64,000 nt of DNA from NCBI GenBank assembly GCA_044228285.1, contig JBGAVD010000007.1, forward strand, positions 1 through 64,000, in the 5' to 3' direction. The notes under the pieces are model-generated. The model made no database searches. It had not been told where the DNA came from and saw only the letters and a list, made by a program, of their open reading frames with translations. Positions 44,335 to 53,619 of this stretch are shown in pieces. How positions within the stretch are numbered: the first letter of the stretch is position 1; the number at the start of each line of letters is the position of its first letter. Source of the DNA: JBBATK01 sp044228285 (GTDB lineage Bacteria; Bacteroidota; Ignavibacteria; Kapaibacteriales; NICIL-2). The position numbers were made by a program, and so were the translations under genes.

Positions 44335-44934
44335 CTAACTCTTGATGAAAAGTTCTGGAAACAACGCTTCTTCGATCATTTCACACCAGATGTGACCTAT
44401 CATGATGTGACATTCCTGAATATGTGCCGTCGTGCTTGAAGGAACAATGACGCTGTGCACACAATCCGTCCCAATCTTTCCGCCTTCACACCCTAACAAG
44501 GCAACGGTCTCCATTCCCTGCTTGCGCGCTTGCTCCAAAGCCTTCTGTACGTTTGGTGAATTACCGCTGGTACTTATACCAATGAGCACGTCGCCCGTTT
44601 GCCCGTATGCTTCTACCATTCTAGCGAAGGTGTGCTCGTAGCCATAGTCGTTCGCTCCTGCACTGACCATAGAGGGGTCAACACTGAGCGATAGCGCTGG
44701 CAAAGCTCTGCGCTCAACCCCGCCACGGAAGCGGATGACGAGCTCGGTGGCTATGTGCTGGGCATCGGCTGCGGAACCGCCGTTGCCGCAAAACAACAAC
44801 TTGTTGCCTCGCTCGTAGGCTGCGATGAGGAGCTGTCCGCAACTGTAAATCTGCTCCGTGCACTGTTCTAGCACACTACGCTTGACCTCGATGGAGCGTT
44901 CTATGATCTGGCGAATGCCTTGTTGTTCAATCAT
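44335..44934 (-). CDS. gmhA: Sedoheptulose 7-phosphate isomerase
   Basis: Start at ATG 44934 gives 199 residues, the normal GmhA length; an upstream start adds 23 unlikely residues. The single SIS domain shows CGNGGSAADAQH (about 50-61), the metal-site VSAGANDYGYE and GISTSGNS. The enzyme turns sedoheptulose 7-phosphate into D-glycero-D-manno-heptose 7-phosphate, the first step of ADP-heptose made for lipopolysaccharide core, in the cytoplasm. Its presence suits a Gram-negative envelope. It is the first core gene right of the tRNA and divergent from rimM. Confidence 0.88.
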   Translation of the reverse strand: MIEQQGIRQIIERSIEVKRSVLEQCTEQIYSCGQLLIAAYERGNKLLFCGNGGSAADAQHIATELVIRFRGGVERRALPALSLSVDPSMVSAGANDYGYEHTFARMVEAYGQTGDVLIGISTSGNSPNVQKALEQARKQGMETVALLGCEGGKIGTDCVHSVIVPSSTTAHIQECHIMIGHIWCEMIEEALFPELFIKS

Positions 44935-45116
44935 GGTTTGGTTTATCGGACATACTACCACAAAACACAAACATACGCCCCACTCCCGCCATTTGCATCG
45001 CACAATGGCTTAAATTCGTAGCTGCGCTGGCGTGGTAGCTCTACGCCCTAGCGCTGCGGGGATGCCGAAGGCAGCTCCGCATATAGATAATCTCCTGTAC
45101 GATCTCTCAAGACCTC

Positions 45117-45743
45117 ATGGCTTCTCAATACATCGGTACTATTTCAAAAACACACGGCATTGCTGGCGAGTGCATCCTGAGCGATATCGACTTCCTGCCA
45201 AGCTTGCTTGCTGGAACAAAGGTGCGCCTGGGTTTTAGTGATGCCTTTGCCTCGGAGTACACGGTGGAGTCTTGCAAAGAATACAAGCAGGGCGCTATCA
45301 TTAAGTTCAAAGGTATTAGCACAATGAGCGAGGCGGAAGCGCTGCGAGAGTTGGGTTTGTTTGTGGACCGACAAAGTCTGGCGCCAACGGATGTGACGAA
45401 GTTCAGTGAGTCTATGATTGATATGCACGTCGAAGATGCTGAGAATGGTACGGTGTATGGTAAGGTGGTCGACATCTGGCAGAGTCCTGCACATAAGACA
45501 CTGGTTATTGAGAACGAAAACGGCGACGAAGTTCTGGTGCCCTTCGTACCAGCTATAGTGAAGTCGGTCGATGTTGACAGCAAACGTATTCTGCTCAGTC
45601 CTCCGGAAGGGATGTTCGATCCCTCCGCCATGCTCGATGAGTTTGATGGCGATGATGAAGGCAGTGAGTTGGATGCGGATGTTGAAGAGAGTATGGATGA
45701 TGACGAGGATTTTCAGGTTGATCAGGAGAATATTGAGTCATGA
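45117..45743 (+). CDS. rimM: Ribosome maturation factor RimM with acidic tail
   Basis: The 208-residue protein has the N-terminal RimM barrel, with YIGTISKTHGIAGECIL at 4-20, and a C-terminal PRC-barrel with GTVYGKV and EVLVPFVPAIVKSVD. RimM binds ribosomal protein S19 and helps finish the 30S head region of 16S rRNA. The last about 35 residues are almost all Asp/Glu, an extension beyond the usual 165-180 residues. The stop overlaps the tsaB ATG (ATGA), so the two are translationally coupled. Confidence 0.9.
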   Translation: MASQYIGTISKTHGIAGECILSDIDFLPSLLAGTKVRLGFSDAFASEYTVESCKEYKQGAIIKFKGISTMSEAEALRELGLFVDRQSLAPTDVTKFSESMIDMHVEDAENGTVYGKVVDIWQSPAHKTLVIENENGDEVLVPFVPAIVKSVDVDSKRILLSPPEGMFDPSAMLDEFDGDDEGSELDADVEESMDDDEDFQVDQENIES

Positions 45744-46522
45744 GTGCGAGTACACAATGTCTGCTGTGTATTGAAAGCAGCGGATTGAACTGCGGAGTTG
45801 CTCTCTACGTTGACGGACGCTTGCAAAGCCTGAGTTCGCACTGGATCTCGAACATCCACGATAAGCTGCTTGCCAGTATGTGCGCGCAGATGCTCGAAGC
45901 AAATGGTATGTCGGTGAGTTCGCTGAGTGCTATTGCTATCTCTGCAGGACCCGGCTCCTTTACTGGTCTTCGCATTGGTGCAAGCCTGGTGAAAGCGCTC
46001 TGTTACGACAATCAACCAAAGCTCATCGCCGTTCCTACTCTCGAAGCCATAGCATGGGCAGCTGCAGAACGCGCCCTGCTTCTGAACTACAACTCGGTGT
46101 TTGTTGTTGTCGGCGCGCAGAGTGGCAAGTACTATGTGCAGCACTTTGCAGTTACGAAACAACATGATGACAATGGCCAGGCATCTGCTAGCGCTTCGCG
46201 TGTGGTTGAAGGTGCTGAGAGTGTACCTCAGACATCTCAGCGCGATCGTATTAAGCTGAAGGCTTTGGCAGATGCACGATTCCTTAGCGAAGTAGATCTG
46301 GTAGCATCTCTGCCCGCGGATACGTTCATTGTTGGTCCGGCAGCACCGCGCTTTGGTTCTTTGTCAGAGAGCGATGTCTTGGCGCGATTGGATGTTCTGC
46401 ATCTGAGGACCCTGGCACTACAGCTTTTGCAGCGAGAACAATGGACGGATGTAGATGCTTTTCAGCCACTCTATGTACAGGATTTTGTGCCGCAGGTTGT
46501 CCCTCGAGACTACTTGCTCTAA
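45740..46522 (+). CDS. tsaB: tRNA threonylcarbamoyladenosine biosynthesis protein TsaB
   Basis: A 260-residue ASKHA-fold protein: CLLCIESSGLNCGVAL at the first phosphate loop, HDKLLASM, then AISAGPGSFTGLRIG, the hallmark of TsaB. TsaB supports TsaD in adding the threonylcarbamoyl group to A37 of ANN-reading tRNAs. It overlaps rimM by ATGA. A 7-bp hairpin (46524-46547) lies just after the stop but has no T-run. Confidence 0.9.
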   Translation: MSASTQCLLCIESSGLNCGVALYVDGRLQSLSSHWISNIHDKLLASMCAQMLEANGMSVSSLSAIAISAGPGSFTGLRIGASLVKALCYDNQPKLIAVPTLEAIAWAAAERALLLNYNSVFVVVGAQSGKYYVQHFAVTKQHDDNGQASASASRVVEGAESVPQTSQRDRIKLKALADARFLSEVDLVASLPADTFIVGPAAPRFGSLSESDVLARLDVLHLRTLALQLLQREQWTDVDAFQPLYVQDFVPQVVPRDYLL

Positions 46523-46523
46523 C

Positions 46524-46547
46524 GCATTGGACGCTTCGCGCCAATGC
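46524..46547. terminator. Weak hairpin after tsaB
   Basis: GCATTGG and CCAATGC flank a 10-nt loop directly after the tsaB stop. No U-tract follows, so termination is uncertain. Confidence 0.3.
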
Positions 46548-46649
46548 CGAGCTGCTGTTGTTCTGAGCTGAAAATGCTCTAATTTGCTGGTCTTGAGTGC
46601 AGAGCACTGCTCCACTCTCACTTTTCTTCACCCAATACCCACAGGCGAT

Positions 46650-47543
46650 ATGTCGGCCGAACCCAAACCAGTACTCCTCTTTGGCGAAGCACCAATTGTT
46701 GCAGAGTTTGCTCGCTTACTTGAAAAGAAGTCGCGCGACTTTCTCATTCTCAACTCAACCGATGAGTTTGGTGATGACCTCAGCGCTGAGGAACTCATTG
46801 CCGAAGCACTGGAACAAAGCTTTGGTCCGGACCAAGCTATGGAAGCTGAAGACGATGACGTGAATGAGTACTATGACGAGTTCGCGGAGAATGTGGTGAT
46901 GAGTATCAGTGATCTCTCGGACAAAACACAGATCGAGTTTATCATCGATTGTTCGATCAAATCGCAGCAACACAAAGTTCTTGTTCTGCAGGAATTGGCG
47001 GAGTTCTTTCCTTCAGCACTCATCATTAGCTCAACACTAGTCTGTACCGCAACGGATATTAACTCCATGCTCCCTCTTGCTTCGCAAGTGGTAGGAGCGC
47101 CGCTCATTCCAGGCTTTTCAGAAGCAACCACCTTAGAGATTGCGCCTTCGTTGCGCACCCGTGAGATCAGTCATCAACGCGCTCGTAGTTTTTTCGAGAG
47201 CTTAGGCTTTGCTGTGGAGATTGTTGAGGATCGTATTGCCCTCGTGTTTCCTCGCATGATTGCAATGCTTATTAATGAGGCTGCTTTTGCGGTGATGGAG
47301 AAAGTGGCTACAGCGCAAGACATCGACACGGCCATGAAGCTGGGTGTAAATTATCCCAAAGGTCTGTTAGAGTGGGCTGACCGTATCGGAGCAGATGTTA
47401 TAGTGGCGATTCTCGATGCTCTCTTTCAAGAGTATCATGAGCCACGGTACAAATGCTGCGCACTCCTCCGCCAACATGTTCGCTCGGGCTGGCTGGGCAA
47501 AACAACAGGTCGTGGCTTCTACAACTATTTGCCCATGAACTAA
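46650..47543 (+). CDS. 3-hydroxyacyl-CoA dehydrogenase-like protein with altered NAD motif
   Basis: With ATG 46650 the protein has 297 residues, near the usual 280-300. The C-terminal half is clear 3-hydroxybutyryl/3-hydroxyacyl-CoA dehydrogenase: VGAPLIPGFSEATTLEI, RMIAMLINEAAFAVMEK, GVNYPKGLLEWADRIGAD and WLGKTTGRGFYNY. At the N-terminus the standard GxGxMGxG NAD loop is replaced by LLFGEAPIVAEFARLL, and the segment after it is unusually acidic. Normal NAD+ binding is therefore doubtful. It may be a specialised or non-enzymatic relative. Either fatty-acid or poly-hydroxybutyrate metabolism would be the normal family setting. Confidence 0.75.
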   Translation: MSAEPKPVLLFGEAPIVAEFARLLEKKSRDFLILNSTDEFGDDLSAEELIAEALEQSFGPDQAMEAEDDDVNEYYDEFAENVVMSISDLSDKTQIEFIIDCSIKSQQHKVLVLQELAEFFPSALIISSTLVCTATDINSMLPLASQVVGAPLIPGFSEATTLEIAPSLRTREISHQRARSFFESLGFAVEIVEDRIALVFPRMIAMLINEAAFAVMEKVATAQDIDTAMKLGVNYPKGLLEWADRIGADVIVAILDALFQEYHEPRYKCCALLRQHVRSGWLGKTTGRGFYNYLPMN

Positions 47544-47666
47544 GTGCAGAGCGGAAGCAATTGACTATCGTTTCGGCCACACAGATCTTTTCAAGACAGT
47601 GAGGTCTATAGTGAGTTGTCGCCCGTGTGAGTTCATGTTTCCCTGACCACTACTTCCTACACCCGC

Positions 47667-48164
47667 ATGAGACACCTCATTGTCGACGATGCTGCTTTGC
47701 AGCAGTGCACCGAGGCACATAGCGATGCCTTGGAGGACATGCGGCGTTTCTGTGAGGAACATGGCTATCAGTTGCACTTCATACACCAGACGGCTGAAAG
47801 ACCCTGTATAATACAAGACAAGGGTGACCGCAATTCGAAGAGGAGAGAGTTACATGCAAACGAGTCGTGTGATTGTGCTGAGCTTCTGTGCATTCGTGAT
47901 GCCGTTCTGAGTTCCGTGGATACAGAAGATGAGATCAACCTTCTTCTAAAAGATCCTCGCAACGCCTGTCTTGCGAACTATGCAGATCGTATATTTGTCA
48001 CTGGTGAATTGTTACGCTACTGCACGCAGCTCAATATCCCACACCATCCGGTGTGGTTCTGGTTTGATTGTTCGCGAATCCTCGCTGTACATGCAAAACA
48101 GACCAAAGAAATTCAGCGACGTCAAGCACGTTTGTACCGCATGGAAGCCTCGAAAACAGAATAG
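47667..48164 (+). CDS. Conserved-looking unknown protein
   Basis: A 165-residue soluble protein with several Cys and His residues and no recognised domain, TM segment or signal peptide. It lies 13 nt before the histidine kinase, whose GTG start has a ribosome site (AAGGGA) at the end of this gene, so the two are probably one transcript. No function can be given. Confidence 0.6.
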   Translation: MRHLIVDDAALQQCTEAHSDALEDMRRFCEEHGYQLHFIHQTAERPCIIQDKGDRNSKRRELHANESCDCAELLCIRDAVLSSVDTEDEINLLLKDPRNACLANYADRIFVTGELLRYCTQLNIPHHPVWFWFDCSRILAVHAKQTKEIQRRQARLYRMEASKTE

Positions 48165-48177
48165 CTAAGGGATTACC

Positions 48178-49725
48178 GTGGTCCGTCTCCGTCGACTTGT
48201 AGTACTACTCACATTCGTCTTTGGTCTTCAGCTGACTCAAGCCGAAGAGCAACGCGTTACTGCTATCACGAATGTGGTATTGGATGGACAAGCCGTTCCG
48301 CAGAGCCTGTGGACCAGTATGCAGCTCGACACTCAGTCTATTCTCACCGTTTCTTTTATGTGCCGCGAAGGCATCTCGACCAGTTCTGGCGTACGCTATC
48401 AGGTGGAATTGGATAACGGCGATCAGCATGACTTCAAGTCGCAATACGAAAACTCAAAGACCTTTATTGGCTTGGCGCAAGGACACTATGCATTAGTAGT
48501 GCGAGCTCAATCCAACGACAGTCAATGGTCGGCAGTTCCTACCACTCTCCACTTCAGTGTGGACGCGTCACAAGCACAGAGCTTCCGAACAAGTCTACAA
48601 CAACAAAGTACAAATGCACCCGCTGAACCTTGGTGGCGATCGATCGTTGCACTCGTTGTTATTGTTTCCTTGCTCGTTCTCTGCACGATCATCTTGGTAT
48701 TCGCCATACTCTCTCGAAAAGCCGCGCAAGAAGAAATAAAGTTACTGGCGCAGCAACTGAACAAAGTCCCGAGCACAGCGCCAAGTTCTGTGGTGGTAAA
48801 AGAGAAGAAGATTGAAGACTTCGCGCAGTTCCATGAGATCACCAAAGAGCTCGAACGCTTTAAGAAAGACAATGCTAAGCTGAGCAAGAAGGTGCTTGAC
48901 CTTTCAAAGAAGACCGAAGAACTCAATGATCAGAATCTAGACCTTGCCGGACAAGTCGATCGGGCTTCGAAGGTAAAGGGTGAGCTTGAGGACTTACAAA
49001 GACAAAAAGATGATCTCTTTGCTATCATTATCCATGATATCAAGAACCCGGCATCCTTAGTAAAGAACTTGGTGGATTTGCTCAGAGGCTATGATCTCAA
49101 TAGCAGCGACACCCAAGAGGTAATGCAAGACATCATCGACACAACAACAAAGATTGTTTCGTTGTCACAGGAGCTGTCGCGCGTGATGGCGATGGATCAA
49201 ACAGACATTCAATTAGATATCGAAGACACCGATACTGGCCTGCTTGTTGAAAGCGTGTGCCGTCGGAACTCCTCGGCGGCCGACAAAAAAGGCATCGCGA
49301 TTCATCACGAAGTTCCAGCTAATCTGCCTCACTGCGAGATTGATCCGCAGAAAATCGAAGAGGTGCTCGATAATCTCGTTTCGAACGCCATCAAGTTTTC
49401 TCTGCCAGGAACGGCCATCACCGTTCGAACCGTACCAACCGATGATTACTTGCGTATCGATGTAGAAGACCAAGGTCTTGGGATGAGTAAAGAAGATACC
49501 AATCGGGCATTCCAGAGAGGAATGAAGCTCAGTGCAAGGCCAACTGCTGACGAGCCAAGCTCTGGATTGGGATTATGGATTGTAAAGCGCCTTGTAGAAG
49601 CACATGATGGTAAAGTCAGTGTCAAGAGCGATATCGGAATGGGCACGACATTTAGCGTGTATCTTCCGTATAAGTCAAAAGCTGCAGCCGCAGAGCATCT
49701 GAAGAACTTGGGATTACGAAGCTGA
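48178..49725 (+). CDS. Membrane sensor histidine kinase
   Basis: The GTG start at 48178 follows TAAGGGA at the proper distance. The 515-residue protein has a signal peptide (about 1-22), a periplasmic beta-rich domain of Y_Y_Y sort (about 25-135), one TM segment (about 155-178), a long coiled coil (about 185-275), a HisKA region with phospho-acceptor His near 286 (IIHDIKNP) and an HATPase_c domain (N box DNLVSNAIKFS, G boxes DQGLGM and SSGLGLWIVKRL). It autophosphorylates on signal and would pass phosphate to a regulator, which is not seen nearby. Confidence 0.88.
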   Translation: MVRLRRLVVLLTFVFGLQLTQAEEQRVTAITNVVLDGQAVPQSLWTSMQLDTQSILTVSFMCREGISTSSGVRYQVELDNGDQHDFKSQYENSKTFIGLAQGHYALVVRAQSNDSQWSAVPTTLHFSVDASQAQSFRTSLQQQSTNAPAEPWWRSIVALVVIVSLLVLCTIILVFAILSRKAAQEEIKLLAQQLNKVPSTAPSSVVVKEKKIEDFAQFHEITKELERFKKDNAKLSKKVLDLSKKTEELNDQNLDLAGQVDRASKVKGELEDLQRQKDDLFAIIIHDIKNPASLVKNLVDLLRGYDLNSSDTQEVMQDIIDTTTKIVSLSQELSRVMAMDQTDIQLDIEDTDTGLLVESVCRRNSSAADKKGIAIHHEVPANLPHCEIDPQKIEEVLDNLVSNAIKFSLPGTAITVRTVPTDDYLRIDVEDQGLGMSKEDTNRAFQRGMKLSARPTADEPSSGLGLWIVKRLVEAHDGKVSVKSDIGMGTTFSVYLPYKSKAAAAEHLKNLGLRS

Positions 49726-49814
49726 GTTCGCATCTCGACCATCTTTCTATAGCCGTCAATGAGCGTCGCGGTTTAGCCCTACGCATCTTAGTACTCTTCC
49801 TTGCTTTTTGTCAG

Positions 49815-50933
49815 GTGGTGTGGAATCAGACCATTGACTACAACGGCCTCTATGCCCACACAGATCTCGAAGCATATCGCGCAATGGCGCAGGCAGCACC
49901 TGGCTTCGCAGCAGAGATTACAGCCCCTTTTGCCTATCGCATTCTTGTTCCTTGGTTGAGCGGAACGCTCTTCCCAACCGACGTCTTAGGCTTCCAGTTC
50001 TTCGCCCTCCTTGGAATGGGCTTGCTCAGCCTGCAAGTCTATAGAATGCTCCAGAATACCGGCGCATCGAAGCAACTCGCGCTATTCCTATCGGTGTTGC
50101 TGCTCTTCCAGCCATATCTCAGTGGATTCGTTTTCTTCAACCCTTTTCAAGCAGCAGATGCGCTGAGCTTAGCGCTTTTGCTGATCATGATAGAAGCAGT
50201 GCAGCGTCGCGCCTATAGTATCCTTCTGCTTGCCATGATACCAGCGGTGGCAACACGAGAGAATACACTGCTGATACTTCCCTTTATCGTGGTGTATTGT
50301 CTGCACCAGCGTGATCACCGACGTCTACTCCTCTCCTTGCTCTCAACCGTGCCTGGCTTGGTGCTCTGGTTCTCGATTCATCAAATCGTCCCCATCACGA
50401 ACGCCACGTACTCTCTTCTACAGCTCTTTGTTGACTATGCGCCAGATGCAGCGAAATGGGAGATCTGGGTAAGAGTGCTTCTGAATGCGTGTACTCCTCT
50501 GGCTTTGCTTGTGCTTGTTTGGTGGCGCGAGGCTCGACGTTTTGTGCGAGAGTATCCAGGCTATGCCATGCTCGTAGTAGCCTTCTTTGTGAGTTCGTGG
50601 GTGGCTGGCGATAAAGAACGCATGATGTCGCCAAGCTTTATCATCATCCTCTTCTTTCTCCAGAAGGTTCACGAGTGGAAAGGCATCTTCCACCATCAGT
50701 GGTTTGTATGGCTTCTGTTCTTCGCCAGCATCCTTAGTTCCATGCACTTCATGTGGGCTTCACTTCCTATCCCGAACAAGGTTTTGTACTATAGTCTTTG
50801 TATAGTTCTGGAGATTGTTCTGGCGCTCGCTGCCCTTCGACTATCGGCGAGTCGACCGAGGCTCGCGGGTTTGGATGAGTCAAACACTGGTGACGCAGCG
50901 CTCGATGAGCACGACGACAGAAGCGTCGGTTAA
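49815..50933 (+). CDS. Polytopic membrane protein, glycosyltransferase/EpsG-like (start uncertain)
   Basis: The protein has about 8-10 TM segments. The first standard start is GTG 49815 (372 residues), but the same frame continues open upstream through a clear first TM helix (codons at about 49773-49815) back into the end of the kinase gene without any ATG, GTG or TTG. A rare start such as CTG at 49722 or ATA at 49749 is possible, or an assembly error. The loop and TM pattern recalls GT-C type or EpsG-like enzymes, but no catalytic Asp/Glu motif was fixed. A role in envelope polysaccharide is only suggested. Confidence 0.6.
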   Translation: MVWNQTIDYNGLYAHTDLEAYRAMAQAAPGFAAEITAPFAYRILVPWLSGTLFPTDVLGFQFFALLGMGLLSLQVYRMLQNTGASKQLALFLSVLLLFQPYLSGFVFFNPFQAADALSLALLLIMIEAVQRRAYSILLLAMIPAVATRENTLLILPFIVVYCLHQRDHRRLLLSLLSTVPGLVLWFSIHQIVPITNATYSLLQLFVDYAPDAAKWEIWVRVLLNACTPLALLVLVWWREARRFVREYPGYAMLVVAFFVSSWVAGDKERMMSPSFIIILFFLQKVHEWKGIFHHQWFVWLLFFASILSSMHFMWASLPIPNKVLYYSLCIVLEIVLALAALRLSASRPRLAGLDESNTGDAALDEHDDRSVG

Positions 50934-51019
50934 GCTACTGAATTCACAACATTCTTCATTCGATCGCAATCGAAGGCGCAGCACGCCTCTGCGCATTGTA
51001 TTTTTGAGCATTCACTCAC

Positions 51020-52282
51020 ATGAGCACAGCTATGAATCAGGGATTGCATGAACGACAGTATCGTGAGCTCTATCAGGAAGACGATGTGCCGCTGACCAAT
51101 GTGCGTCCAACCGCACTGCGCATCCTGCTGTACACGTGTATTGCAGTCTTTGTTCTCTTAGTGCTAAGCGGGATTTTCTTGAAAGTACCTCGTGAAGTTC
51201 GGGTCCCCTTCACTCTCAAGAGCAATAGTCGTGAGCTCAGTTATCGCTTTGCAGAAAACACCCAGGTTCAGAAGATGTACGTAAAGCCGGGGCAGATGGT
51301 CCATGAAGGTGATACACTGGCACGGATCAGCTCCGCAGCCATCGTGAGCTTGGTGAATCAATTGGCAAGTGCTCGGGAAGCGCGACGTTTGTTCGAAGAC
51401 TCAGATGTGCCGATGAATCGCAATGAGAAAGAGAGTCTATCACTCCAACGGTCCAAATACCAATCACAAATCAACGATGCGCGCAAAGAGAGAAATCTTC
51501 GCTTGCGCAAGCAGAATTCTGAGATCGACAATCTGCAACAAGAGCTTTCTGCAGCGACAAAACACGTTGCTGAAATGAAGAAGTTGAGTTCTCAAGGCTT
51601 TGCAGCAGATAAAGAGGTTCGCGATGCTGTGCTCAAAGAGACCAATGCCAAAGACGCATTGAACCGTGCGAAACAACAAAGTAGTATTGAGCTGAATGGT
51701 CTCGACGAACGCATTCGACAATTGGAGTTAGACCAGTCACTTGTTGGCGTGAATTCGAGTCGTAGCGATTTAGAGTTAGGTAGCCGCCGGGCACAGTTGG
51801 ATGCAGCGGTAAACACTCTTGAGACAAAAATCCGCGAGCTCTACGGTCGTGTTGATATCGATAACGGCAGTTTGATTCTCCGCAGTTCGGTGAATCTCAG
51901 CGTTAGCTACGCATTTGATGAAGACCACGAATTGCCCGCAGGAAGTGTGCTCCTCAAGTTGAGCGCTGCTTCAACAAAAATGTACGTTGCATGTTCGGTA
52001 CCACCGCAGCTTATTGGGAGTATGAAGGAAGGACTCGAAGCAGCCATGAAAGTGAGCAGCTTTCCATCATACCATTGGGGAATGCTGAAAGGAAGTATCG
52101 TGCACAAAAGCCTCAGCCCTGATGAGAAGGGCAACTACCCAGTAGAAATTGATATCCGTGAGGCTGGCCAACTCGCCCAGTTGCTGCAGATTGGGATGTC
52201 GGGTGAGGCCGACGTTCTCGTCGAAGCTCGCCCACTCGGTGCCTATGTTTTTGAAAGTCTGAGTGCACCTTTCCGACAATAA
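51020..52282 (+). CDS. HlyD-family membrane fusion (adaptor) protein
   Basis: A 420-residue protein with an N-terminal TM segment (about 36-57), a lipoyl/biotinyl-type beta domain (FAENTQVQKMYVKPGQMVHEGDTLARI at about 75-100), a long Gln/Glu/Lys coiled-coil hairpin (about 115-270) and a closing beta-barrel. This is the architecture of HlyD-like adaptors that link an inner-membrane exporter to the outer-membrane channel. No ABC transporter or TolC-like gene lies next to it, so its partner is elsewhere. Confidence 0.82.
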   Translation: MSTAMNQGLHERQYRELYQEDDVPLTNVRPTALRILLYTCIAVFVLLVLSGIFLKVPREVRVPFTLKSNSRELSYRFAENTQVQKMYVKPGQMVHEGDTLARISSAAIVSLVNQLASAREARRLFEDSDVPMNRNEKESLSLQRSKYQSQINDARKERNLRLRKQNSEIDNLQQELSAATKHVAEMKKLSSQGFAADKEVRDAVLKETNAKDALNRAKQQSSIELNGLDERIRQLELDQSLVGVNSSRSDLELGSRRAQLDAAVNTLETKIRELYGRVDIDNGSLILRSSVNLSVSYAFDEDHELPAGSVLLKLSAASTKMYVACSVPPQLIGSMKEGLEAAMKVSSFPSYHWGMLKGSIVHKSLSPDEKGNYPVEIDIREAGQLAQLLQIGMSGEADVLVEARPLGAYVFESLSAPFRQ

Positions 52283-52304
52283 TTCTCGCCCGTACAGACT
52301 GCCT

Positions 52305-53300
52305 CTAGTGCTTTTCCTCTGCTGACTGATCTGCAGTCTGGTCCGCAGTTTGGTCTAAGATCTTATCCGCATCTGCTGGTGGCTTGATGAGAGAGAAAAT
52401 GACTGAAACAATGAGAATAGAACCGACAATCAACAACGAGATACTGGTATTGATGTGGTACATATCGGCCAGAACCATCTTTAAACCGATAAAGATGAGC
52501 ACCAGCGACAAACCATATTTCAGATAGTGAAACAGATCCAGCATTCCAGACAGCGCAAAGAACAGAGAGCGTAGACCTAGAATGGCAAAGGCATTTGATG
52601 TGTAGACGATAAAGGGATCGCGTGTGATAGCCAAGACAGCAGGGATAGAGTCGACCGCAAAAATCAAATCAGAAACCTCTACTACCAGTACCACGATAAA
52701 CAACGGCGTAGCAACCCACTTCGCTCCAAGTTTCACAAAGAACTTATCGCCGTGATCATCATGCGATACCGGCCAGATCTTTTTGAAGAGCACAACAACA
52801 GGGTTCTTTTCCGGATGAATCTCCTTCTCAGCACCCAATGCCATGCGAATACCAGTAATCACCAAAAAGGCGCCAAACACATACATGATCCAGCTGAACT
52901 GGTTGATCAGTGCAACGCCCGCCACTATGAGCACCAGACGCATGGCTAGTGCACCTAAAATGCCCCAGAAAAGGACTTTATGCTGGTACTGAGGTTGTAC
53001 CTTGAAGTAGTTAAAGATGAGAATGATGACGAAGAGGTTGTCGATACTTAAGCTCTCTTCAATGATATAGCCGGTAAGAAACTCAAGGGCTTTCGTCTCA
53101 GCCGCCTTGTTCATGCCTAGCTTCCAATAGATCAGCATCATGAATATGCCAGCCAGAGCCATCCAGGCAAAGGTCCAACCTAGACTCTCTCGGATACTTA
53201 CTTTGTGCGATTTCTTGTTAAATACCCCAAGATCTAGCCAGAGCATCAAACCGATGAAGGCGGCAAAACCAACCCACATCAACGGTGATTCTAATTCCAT
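52305..53300 (-). CDS. TerC/Alx family membrane protein
   Basis: The 331-residue protein has about nine TM helices and the TerC hallmarks: LDLGVFNKKSHKVS near the N-terminus, ESLSIDNLFVI, and DLIFAVDSIPAVLAITRDPFIVYTSNAFAILGLRSLFF. Members act in metal ion export, mostly Mn2+ during co-translational metalation. The last about 25 residues have repeated DQT/DQS units. It is convergent with the HlyD gene, 22 nt apart. I found no yybP-ykoY riboswitch in the upstream DNA. Confidence 0.88.
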   Translation of the reverse strand: MELESPLMWVGFAAFIGLMLWLDLGVFNKKSHKVSIRESLGWTFAWMALAGIFMMLIYWKLGMNKAAETKALEFLTGYIIEESLSIDNLFVIILIFNYFKVQPQYQHKVLFWGILGALAMRLVLIVAGVALINQFSWIMYVFGAFLVITGIRMALGAEKEIHPEKNPVVVLFKKIWPVSHDDHGDKFFVKLGAKWVATPLFIVVLVVEVSDLIFAVDSIPAVLAITRDPFIVYTSNAFAILGLRSLFFALSGMLDLFHYLKYGLSLVLIFIGLKMVLADMYHINTSISLLIVGSILIVSVIFSLIKPPADADKILDQTADQTADQSAEEKH

Positions 53301-53619
53301 GTATGTCTTTGCACAGTGTGATGCTGCAATATAGTGTATCCCGTGACCGACGCAAATTTTGGTGGATATATTCTCAGTCGAACCCTAACAGGAGCTCGGC
53401 AGCAAGTCCTCTGCGCTCAGCTGCACTGTGCTCCGATCTTTCGAAGTTATCACCTTGAGCACTAGGCAATTGCTCAGATTGTCCTAAGAATGGCAACCGT
53501 TTCCATCACTCACATTCAGCCATCTCCCTCATTCCTCCGTGGTTTTGTACTTTTGTCTTCGACGCGGTTGAAGCGTTGCCAAACTTCAGATGTGACTTTA
53601 TTCCCTTGTAGATACCTCC
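53301..53619. other. Divergent intergenic region TerC/lysC
   Basis: A 319-bp region with the promoters of the TerC-family gene (leftward) and the aspartate kinase (rightward). No riboswitch, leader-peptide gene or clear repeat was recognised; a lysine riboswitch in particular was looked for by eye and not found. Confidence 0.45.

Noticed and set aside
48157..48174. 14-mer AATAGCTAAGGGAT shared with about 62466-62479
   Set aside because: Several random 14-mer matches are expected in 64 kb by simple count; no longer similarity surrounds it.
53301..53460. yybP-ykoY manganese riboswitch in front of the TerC-family gene
   Set aside because: The conserved loop sequences of that riboswitch are not visible on the minus strand upstream of 53300.
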